60,670 nt of DNA, taken from contig JANWZA010000023.1 of the NCBI GenBank assembly GCA_025054775.1, forward strand, positions 1 through 60,670, given 5' to 3'. This DNA is from Microscillaceae bacterium (GTDB lineage: Bacteria > Bacteroidota > Bacteroidia > Cytophagales > Microscillaceae). Each line of letters opens with the position of its first letter. The stretch's first letter is position 1. The position numbers and the translations under genes were made by a program. Positions 1-8,000 of this stretch are shown here, one piece after another. The notes under the pieces were generated by a model. It was given only the letters and a program-made list of their open reading frames with translations. It was not told the origin of the DNA and did not search any database.

Positions 1-92
1 CGGGCTTTGCAGGGCTTCGCTAACGCTTCGGTGCTTTGCTTACGCTTCACACCAAGCCTTTTGGGCTTGCCCTCTCGATCCCTAACGCAATT
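1..92. repeat. GC-rich dispersed hairpin repeat, copy 1 (left end cut by window)
   Basis: This GC-rich stretch in an AT-rich setting matches the reverse complement of 17101-17180 almost base for base. Both copies end at the same boundary, ATTGCGTTAGGGAT read in the copy-2 orientation. Copy 1 carries an 11-nt insertion (about 40-50, TTACGCTTCAC) that copy 2 lacks. A small hairpin, AAGCC-TTTT-GGGCTT, is kept and matches AAGCCC-TTC-GGGCTT in copy 2, with one pair changed to a wobble. Copy 1 probably continues left of the window. No coding role is apparent. It resembles REP/BIME-type palindromic repeats. Confidence 0.75.
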
Positions 93-216
93 TATAGTTC
101 AGCACAGGTAAGGAGACAAACAAGCCATATTTTTTTTCAAAAACTACATACATTTTGCTACATTTAGCAGTTATTCTATTGCAAAGATTATTTTTTATCC
201 AAACCTAAACTTGAAC

Positions 217-1443
217 ATGACTACTCAACTAGACATAGCCAAAATTCGGGCTGACTTTCCAATTTTACACCAAACTATTCATGGTAAGCCATTGATTTAT
301 TTAGATAATGCCGCTACCTCGCAGAAACCTAAACCTGTTATTGAAGCACTTACCCAATATTACCAAGAGTTTAATGCTAATATTCACCGTGGCATACATC
401 ACTTAGCAGAAAAAGCCACTACTGCATACGAACAAACACGCGAGGCAGTACGTGCTTTCCTAAATGCTCCCTCTGTAGAGCAAATTATTTTCACGCGAGG
501 TGTTACCGAAGCTATGAACCTAATTGCCCAAACTTATGGCAGACAAAATATTCAAAAAGGTGATGAAATAATTATTTCTACCTTAGAACATCATTCTAAT
601 ATCGTACCTTGGCAAATACTTTGTGAGGAGAAAGGAGCTACATTGAAGGTTATTCCTATCAATGAAAAAGGCGAATTAATTATAGAGGAATACCAAAAAC
701 TACTTTCACCACGTACCAAAATTGTCTCCGTGCTACATGTTTCTAATGCTTTAGGGACTATCAATCCCATTGAGCAAATTATTGACTTAGCCCACCAAGC
801 AGGAGCAGTTACAGTAATTGATGGCGCCCAAGCTGCTTCGCACTTAGAAATAGATGTACAAGCATTAAATTGTGATTTCTATGCCTTTTCAGGGCATAAA
901 GTGTATGCACCTACAGGCATCGGAGCTTTGTATGGCAAAAAACATCTCTTGGAAAGTATGCCTCCTTACCACGGCGGCGGTGAAATGATAAAAGAAGTAA
1001 CTTTTGAGAAAACTACCTATAACGAACTACCCTATAAATTTGAGGCAGGTACACCTAACATTGCCGATACCATCGCCCTCAAATCAGCTCTTGATTATGT
1101 GCGAACCATAGGAAAAAACACTATTGCTCAGCATGAAGATAATTTACTCGCCTACGCTACCCAAACTCTCCAAAGCATTAAAGGACTACGCATTGTAGGG
1201 CAAGCTGAGAAGAAAATTAGTGTAGTTTCATTTATTTTAGATGGTATTCACCACCAAGATGTAGGTATTTTGTTAGATAATGAAGGCATTGCAGTTCGCA
1301 CAGGGCACCACTGCACGCAGCCTCTTATGAAACATTTGGGCTTATTAGGCACTATTCGCGCCTCGTTTGCTATGTATAATACTACTCAAGAGATAGAACG
1401 TTTAGCCGAAGGAATAGAAAAAGCTATACGTATGTTGCGGTAA
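217..1443 (+). CDS. sufS: SufS-type cysteine desulfurase
   Basis: PLP-dependent cysteine desulfurase/selenocysteine lyase (class V aminotransferase fold). It takes sulfur from L-cysteine as an enzyme persulfide for Fe-S cluster assembly by the SUF system. At 408 aa it has the usual SufS length. The PLP lysine is K228 in FSGHK, and the catalytic cysteine is C366 in RTGHHC. The N-terminal YLDNAATSQKP motif is typical. The start is the ATG at 217; a TTG two codons upstream (211) is less likely. No other suf gene lies in the window, so its sufBCD/sufE partners must be left of the edge or elsewhere. It is followed 66 nt later by an unrelated phosphatase gene. Confidence 0.95.
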   Translation: MTTQLDIAKIRADFPILHQTIHGKPLIYLDNAATSQKPKPVIEALTQYYQEFNANIHRGIHHLAEKATTAYEQTREAVRAFLNAPSVEQIIFTRGVTEAMNLIAQTYGRQNIQKGDEIIISTLEHHSNIVPWQILCEEKGATLKVIPINEKGELIIEEYQKLLSPRTKIVSVLHVSNALGTINPIEQIIDLAHQAGAVTVIDGAQAASHLEIDVQALNCDFYAFSGHKVYAPTGIGALYGKKHLLESMPPYHGGGEMIKEVTFEKTTYNELPYKFEAGTPNIADTIALKSALDYVRTIGKNTIAQHEDNLLAYATQTLQSIKGLRIVGQAEKKISVVSFILDGIHHQDVGILLDNEGIAVRTGHHCTQPLMKHLGLLGTIRASFAMYNTTQEIERLAEGIEKAIRMLR

Positions 1444-1455
1444 ATTTGAAAAATA

Positions 1456-1540
1456 TTTTCAAGGAAAAGTGTAAATCATACAAAAAAATAGCATATTTGT
1501 TGCATTATTTTGTGTATTTCAATCAACTTTTCCTTGAAAA
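1456..1540 (+). promoter_or_regulatory. 15-nt perfect inverted repeat around the SpoIIE-type gene start
   Basis: Positions 1456-1470 (TTTTCAAGGAAAAGT) and 1526-1540 (ACTTTTCCTTGAAAA) are exact reverse complements, separated by 55 nt. The interval holds the putative TTG start (1510), and the right arm covers a second in-frame TTG (1534). In RNA this could form a long-looped stem over the translation start; as DNA it could bind a dimeric protein. It lies just after sufS. The function is inference. Confidence 0.4.
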
Positions 1541-3966
1541 CATTGATTAAGAAACGAAATTTTATCAAAATACCCAATCCATTTACTTTATACAGCCTTA
1601 AAAACAAACTACAAGCTGCATTTGCCGCTTTTGCGGCAATTGTATGTTTTATTTTAATTACTTTTTTTTGGTATTATCAAAAAAATAAAGATATACAGCA
1701 AATTGTTAGCTTAATTAATAACATCAGCCTACAAATTAAAAACTTATACATCTATCAATCTGATTTCCGATTTTATGAAAGCATAAATCCACAATTTTTT
1801 CGTACCAAAGAGAGCGTTTATTATCAAGAACATAAAAAAACTACTAATCAATTACGTAAAAATTTACGTATTTTAGGGCTAAAATCCGATATTACATCTC
1901 ATTACAACGTAGAAAATACCATTAGAGAAATTGCCGTCAAGATTAATGCTATAGAAACTCTTTTTGATAATTTAGTATATCTTAGCTTAAAGAGAGGCTT
2001 CAAAGATTTCGGGCTAGAAGGCAAAATGCGGGTGCATATCCACGCAATTGAAAAGAATAAGTATTTAAGTTTAGAAAAGGTGCTTGCGCTTCGCAGAATA
2101 GAAAAAGATTATTTTTTGCGAAAGGAGGAGAAATACATTGAGAATTTGAAAAAAGCCGTGCAAAATCTTATAAATGAAATACCCCGTAACCAGCCCTACT
2201 CCCAAGAAAGCTATAAACTATTAGAAAATTATTTGAATACTTTTTTAGAGATTACACAAATAGAAAAACAAATTGGGTTAGGGGGAAACGAGGGTGTTGC
2301 CCAAAAACTGAGCAAAGAAATTAAACAATTAGAGAAAGAAATAGCCCAAGTCAGGATAGAAGTACTGAAAATAGCTGAAACGCGCAACCAACAAGTAAGT
2401 TATACACTCTTTGCTATACTGTTCATTACAATCCTACTAACAAGTTTCCTAATGGTGTTAGTAGTGCGTAAATTAAGCCAACCTTTAGGAAAACTCTCTA
2501 CTGCTATCCACCAAGTAATTCAAAGCAATTTTGCACCCAATAGTGAAATTCCACTCATTAACAAGCAAGATGAAGTTGGCAGACTTTCGCAAGATGTTCG
2601 CCTCATGCTTGCTAAAATTAAAGAACGCGATGCCGAACTTACCAAACAAAACGCTAAACTTGCACTCTCCCAACAAACCATTAAAAAATTAAGTGAAATA
2701 GGGCGACAAATCATTTCTACCCTTGACGAGAAGCAAATTGTAAAGTTAGTATTTGATAACCTAAGCCGTCTTATGAAAAATACTGCCGTAGCAATAGGTA
2801 TGTATGATGAAAAAAATAATTGTTTGTGGTTTGCAGGTGGAGAAAATGGGAGCATGACTTATGGTATGGATAGTTTAGATAATGACAACTTACTGTCAGT
2901 TTGGTGCTTTAAGCAGCAAAAAATAGTATATATTAACGACATTGAGAAAGAGTATACACAATATGTACAACAAATTGAACTACCTGAGGCAATTACCCAA
3001 AGAAAATCATTTATTTATTTACCACTTACCACCAACGAGCAGAAATTAGGTGTTATCACTATACAACATAAAGAAAAAAATGCTTATACTTCCGTTCACG
3101 CAGATATCCTTGCAAATATTGCTACCTATACAGCTATTGCCTTACACAATGCACGCGCTTACCAAAAAATAGAAAAACAACATCAAGAAATTCAAGAAAA
3201 AAATGAACTTGTGCAAGAAAGTATTTTGTATGCTAAAAACATACAAGATGCCATGCTCACCTCTATTACTAAAATTAAGGCTTACTTACCTCAAAGTTTT
3301 GTTTTCTTCAAACCAAAAGATATAGTTAGTGGCGACTTTTACTATTTTTCTCAATTCCAAAACCTTCTCTTTATTGCTGCAGTAGATTGCACAGGGCATG
3401 GCATACCCGGTGCTTTTATGAGCATGGTAGGGCATAATTTGCTCAATGGTATAATTATACAAGCCCAAGTACATTCCCCTGAAGAAATTTTAGCTAAATT
3501 GCATAGAGCAATTAAAAATACTTTTCAACAAAATGATATCATTAGCCGCGATGGTATGGATATAGCTTTATTAGTTATCAACAAAAATGAAAAAATAGCT
3601 GAGTTTGCAGGAGCAAAAAGTCCACTTATTTATTTCCAACAGAATAAAATGTATGAAATTAAAGGAGATATTTTTCCAATAGGAGGAGATTCTAAGCAAG
3701 TGCAAAGAACCTATACTAAACATACCATAAAAGTAGATTATCCTACCATGTTCTATCTCTTTTCTGACGGCTACCGCGACCAATTCGGAGGCAAAGAAGG
3801 TAAAAAATTAACTTCTGCACGCTTTAAGATAATACTGAAAAACATACACCAAGAAACCGCTGAGGTGCAAGAACAAAAATTAGCTCGCTACCTTGACATG
3901 TGGATAGCTGAAGCAAATGAAATACAACTTGACGATATATTAGTTATTGGATTAAGAGTAGAGTAA
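1510..3966 (+). CDS. Membrane sensor SpoIIE-family serine phosphatase (HAMP-GAF-PP2C)
   Basis: Probable signal-responsive protein serine/threonine phosphatase, the type that commonly acts on anti-sigma antagonists. Order: TM1 (about 36-56), a helical extracytoplasmic sensor region (57-295), TM2 (about 297-319), HAMP linker (about 320-375), GAF domain (about 400-545), a short coiled coil and a SpoIIE/PP2C domain (about 590-816). Metal-binding aspartates are visible: D609 (SGDF), D626 (DCTGHG), D753 (FSDGY) and D808/D809 (LDDIL). The catalytic core therefore looks intact. No ATG occurs near the N-terminus, so the start is a guess: TTG at 1510, 1534 or 1543; 1510 is used. An inverted repeat surrounds this start. 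The target is unknown, and no anti-sigma or STAS gene is adjacent. Confidence 0.88.
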   Translation: MCISINFSLKTLIKKRNFIKIPNPFTLYSLKNKLQAAFAAFAAIVCFILITFFWYYQKNKDIQQIVSLINNISLQIKNLYIYQSDFRFYESINPQFFRTKESVYYQEHKKTTNQLRKNLRILGLKSDITSHYNVENTIREIAVKINAIETLFDNLVYLSLKRGFKDFGLEGKMRVHIHAIEKNKYLSLEKVLALRRIEKDYFLRKEEKYIENLKKAVQNLINEIPRNQPYSQESYKLLENYLNTFLEITQIEKQIGLGGNEGVAQKLSKEIKQLEKEIAQVRIEVLKIAETRNQQVSYTLFAILFITILLTSFLMVLVVRKLSQPLGKLSTAIHQVIQSNFAPNSEIPLINKQDEVGRLSQDVRLMLAKIKERDAELTKQNAKLALSQQTIKKLSEIGRQIISTLDEKQIVKLVFDNLSRLMKNTAVAIGMYDEKNNCLWFAGGENGSMTYGMDSLDNDNLLSVWCFKQQKIVYINDIEKEYTQYVQQIELPEAITQRKSFIYLPLTTNEQKLGVITIQHKEKNAYTSVHADILANIATYTAIALHNARAYQKIEKQHQEIQEKNELVQESILYAKNIQDAMLTSITKIKAYLPQSFVFFKPKDIVSGDFYYFSQFQNLLFIAAVDCTGHGIPGAFMSMVGHNLLNGIIIQAQVHSPEEILAKLHRAIKNTFQQNDIISRDGMDIALLVINKNEKIAEFAGAKSPLIYFQQNKMYEIKGDIFPIGGDSKQVQRTYTKHTIKVDYPTMFYLFSDGYRDQFGGKEGKKLTSARFKIILKNIHQETAEVQEQKLARYLDMWIAEANEIQLDDILVIGLRVE

Positions 3967-3989
3967 TAAAAACGCAAACCCAAAGAAAA

Positions 3990-4025
3990 AAGGCTTGTAG
4001 AGTTTTGCAAAACTTTACAAGCCTT
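3990..4025. terminator. Bidirectional terminator between convergent genes
   Basis: A 36-nt near-perfect palindrome: AAGGCTTGTA (3990-3999) pairs with TACAAGCCTT (4016-4025), and the centre, AGTTTTGCAAAACT, is itself palindromic; the only defect is one G-T pair. It lies between the stop codons of the SpoIIE-type gene (+) and the M48 protease gene (-). An A-run on its left gives a U-tract to minus-strand transcripts. Confidence 0.75.
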
Positions 4026-4029
4026 GAGT

Positions 4030-4890
4030 TTAAGGCAAACTTCGCTTAAAGGCTTGATAACTATCTATAGTACTAGGTTTTGCTTGGCAACCTATTTTAG
4101 CAGCAGTTTTATTAATATCTGCCACGCGACTATCCGAGCTAGGGTGCGTACTCAAAAATACAGGGGTTTTACCTGCTTTTCCGCTGGCTAATATTTTTTC
4201 AAAGAAGCCTGCTGCACCATTGCATTGATAATTAGTTTTAGCTAAATAATAAACTGAATGTTCATCAGCGTCGCGTTCAGCTTCTCTGCTAAAACTCAAA
4301 CTTGCCAAACCTGTACCTACCCCTGCCAAGTCGCGTACCAAACTTCCCATAAGCGAAGTATTGTGCGTTGTCTCACCTAATATAAGACTTGTAAGTACTT
4401 CCAGTCCGTATTTTTTGGTAAGATTAGTAGTAGAATGGCGACGGTCTGCATGGGCAATCTCATGCCCCATTACTCCTGCTAATTGATCTTCTGTATCTAA
4501 ATATTTTATCAAGCCTGTGTAAACATAGATGTAGCCTCCCGGAGTTACAAAAGCATTAAGCGTATTATCATCACGGATAATATACAACTCCCAAGCGAAC
4601 TGGTTACGGTATTGTATCATACCTGTATTCAAAATAGCATCAGTAATACGACGCAAATGCCGATAAGCATCAGGGAATTGTCTTTCACTCAAAATAGGAA
4701 ATTGTTGCGGATTGCGAGCTATTTCATCACGCGTTCGTTGCCCTAAGCGAATATCATCTTGCAATGACATTAGATTAAAGCCCCCCCGTTGTGTACCACT
4801 AGTATTAGCACTCGGTAAACAACCTATCATTGTTAGCACTATTAAAAGTGCAATAGCGATACGTATTTTAGCAAGAGAAGTTTGTATCAT
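4030..4890 (-). CDS. M48 family zinc metalloprotease, lipoprotein
   Basis: Periplasm-facing M48 peptidase of the LoiP/BepA type, likely involved in turnover or quality control of envelope proteins. The zinc motif HEIAH (H143, E144, H147) is present, followed by the downstream glutamate motif REAERDAD. The N-terminus is a lipoprotein signal with lipobox TMIGC. The start is the ATG at 4890 (286 aa), because it puts a proper signal peptide at the N-terminus; an upstream in-frame ATG at 4992 would add 34 non-signal residues. There is no C-terminal TPR domain, so it is closer to LoiP than to BepA. It is convergent with the SpoIIE-type gene across a shared terminator. Confidence 0.9.
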   Translation of the reverse strand: MIQTSLAKIRIAIALLIVLTMIGCLPSANTSGTQRGGFNLMSLQDDIRLGQRTRDEIARNPQQFPILSERQFPDAYRHLRRITDAILNTGMIQYRNQFAWELYIIRDDNTLNAFVTPGGYIYVYTGLIKYLDTEDQLAGVMGHEIAHADRRHSTTNLTKKYGLEVLTSLILGETTHNTSLMGSLVRDLAGVGTGLASLSFSREAERDADEHSVYYLAKTNYQCNGAAGFFEKILASGKAGKTPVFLSTHPSSDSRVADINKTAAKIGCQAKPSTIDSYQAFKRSLP

Positions 4891-5071
4891 AAAAAGTAAA
4901 ATTACATTTGAAAATAAAATCTTACAACACTTTGCTAATAAAAACGTTGCAAAATACGAAATGTTACTCAAATTGCATCTACGTAACGACATAAAACAAT
5001 AAGATACCTATAAAATTTGAGTATGTTATGCAAAATGTAAACTGATAATTTAGCTAAATAGACAAAGGGTT

Positions 5072-8000
5072 TTAATTACTCCAGTTTTCTGTTTTGCCTA
5101 CAATGCGGATAGTACCTGCCCCATTGTAAGAATAGTAATCGCCACTATACATCGTGTCGCCACTGGCGGGTCCCATCTGGAAAGTCCCTTTGCTTACGGC
5201 ACGTACCATATAAAAATAGTGTTGTACCGTACCTTCGGCTTTGGTGTAAAAGTTCATTCTATCGTCGCGTATGTCCAAATGCTGCGGTATGGCAGCCATT
5301 TGTTTGTTTGTCGAAGTTTTGGGTGTGGTAGGAATAAGCGGATTTTCAGGCAATTCCCATTCTTGGTTTGTAGCGGCTTGTAGCCAAGGTAAATCGTAAG
5401 AGCCTGTAAGTCGGGGATTTTCAATTTCAAAACCTGCGGGAAGCATATCAGTTAGCACTACATTCTCTAAAACGGCAGGTGGTGTAGCAACTACACTTAC
5501 ACGCACCACAACAAGGTCATTTTGCTTAAAAGTCAAGTTTTTGATTGGGTTGCCGTCTTTATCAAAAAAGGCTTTTCGCACTTGCATAAAGCGGTCTTTT
5601 GGCTCAAAACTGCCCGAAGTGTTTAGCCCTTCAATTAGCCAACTGTAATAAAGGCTACCTGTTCCATTTGCCGTAATGCTGATATTTTTACCTACAAGGT
5701 TTTGGGTAATTTTGAGGTCTTTGCCTGTAAATTGGGCTATCTCCACGCCATCGGCTTTGATACTCGCTGTAAGATTATTATTAGCATTTTGTTGTGCTAA
5801 TTTACCCAAAGCCATCAAAGCAAAGGTACTTTCTTGAGTATTCAAAAAAGTAGCATTTTTTATCTGTTGCGAAAGCCCACGAGCCAAAGTAGGAATGTAC
5901 GGATTTTGAGCATCGGTTTCTATCAAAGTGTTCAAAATCAAAGCATTATCGCGAATGTACGAATAGAAGTTTCCACCCAAATCGTTCACGGTGCGTTCAC
6001 TTTCAATGCCTTGTGGCAAAATGGCTTGGTATTGTGTAGCATCACCCAAAAGTTTGAAACAAGCTGCTAAAAGGTAACGAGAGTCGGTAGCCAAATCGTT
6101 TATGTTTTCTTTGAAATAATTGAGGCTGGCTAACTCACGCCTTTTGCCCAAAGTGAGAACATACAAAGCATACAAAGTCGTTTTGTTCATTATTTTCTTA
6201 CTTCGTTTTATGCCTTGCTCATCATAAAAGAAAATGGTTTGCATTTCATTTTTTAGCAAATCTTCTTTCAAATAATTCAAAGCCCGCTCAATAGCTTGCG
6301 TTTCTACCTCAAAACCTGCTTTTTGGGCTTCTAACAAGAAATGAGTTGCATACACGCTTACCCAAGGATGTACGTTGTAATCTCCCAACCAATAGCTAAA
6401 CCCACCACTATAATTTTGCCTTGCCAAAATTTGCCTTATGCCTTCCTGCACATTTTCAGCAATAACCAATTCAGTGTTTTTATTTGACTTGTTGAAATGT
6501 TGCATTAAGTTTTTCACGTATAACTGCGGAAAAACGGTAGAAGTAACCTGTTCGGTACACCCATGCGGATAGTTGATAAGGCTCTCTAATTGGTTGGCAA
6601 ATTCTACCAAAGGCGAACTGCTTACTAACAAGCGGGTTTTGGTGTAATTAGGTAGCCACCCTTGTTTGAAACTAAAACTTGTACTATTGCCTGCTTTCAA
6701 TTCTCCCGAATCGGCTTGTTTGAGCAACCCTGTAATAGGGCGAATGTGAATATCAATCTCCTCGCTAAACGTTCTGCCCATAGCGGTAGCTTTTACTACA
6801 ATTTTGGCACTATCTATCACGTTTTGGGCAATAATTTCAAATTCGGCTTGCGTTTCATTATTTCTACGAATATTGAAATTCTTTTGACTGTCGCTTAATA
6901 CCTTGATTTGGGGCGTAGTAACTAATTGCACTTGCGTAGTCAAATCGGTTTCGGTGGTATTGCTAATGGTTACAGGAACGGTAACTTTATCGTTAGGGCT
7001 AAGGAAACGCGGTAGCCCTGTGGAAATTACAAGCGGGTCTGCAATAATCATATTTTTGTGTGCTGCCCCGAAAGCCTCGTTTTTGTAAGCCACTGCTATG
7101 ATGCGTAAGCTACCTGAAAATTGTGGTATGGTAAAGGTATAACTTACCTCTCCCGCTGTATTGGTTTTGAGCAACCCACTCCAAAAACTTACCAATTTCA
7201 CACGTTTGTTCACTGCTTGCCCTGCTCTTGCCTCAAAGTTACCACCATCGCCTCCGACGCTCATTTCAGGGAAAAGGTGCGGGTAGAGGTCATAACTACG
7301 TACATTTAGCCCACGTTTTTGGTAAAAATAATTATGCGGATTAGGACTTTGGTAATTTTTGATTTGCAAAATACCTTCGTCAGCTACGGCAATCGTAACG
7401 TGAATATCACTTTCAGCACGATTGGTTTTTACCTTAATGGTTTGAGTTTGTCGGCTTTCACTTTTTTCGGCAGCTTCAATATTTAGGCTAATTTGTGTGC
7501 TGGGTTTTTGCACCACGACAGGGGCAAAACCGTGTGCTACTGTGAGCGGAATAGCCCCATCGCTCAAAGGTTTTATCAAAGTTGCCGTTACATACACGTT
7601 AGGCAAATAGCTTTCTTTGATGGGCAAAGTATAAGCAGCGGCTTTTTGCTTGGTGTCCAAAAATTTGTATTCCAACACTCCATTTCGCTCAATCGTAACT
7701 AACATTCTACCCTCAAAAGGTGTGGTAAAAAGAATTTGAGCCGTTTCCCCAATATTGTATTTTCCTTTGTCAAACCGAATATCTACTTTGCCATTTTTAT
7801 TCACTTGAAACGCATTATTATCGGTAATGCCTGCATTATAGGCATAGAACTCGGAGGAGATATAGGCTTCGCTTTCAGGGAGTTGTACTCGCACTTCATA
7901 GCTGCCACTTTGCAGAGGTGTAAACTGAATGGTATTGACACCTGCCGTAAGCACGGTCTCTTGCTCTTGCACAATGGTAGAGGTGCGTTTAGAAACATAG

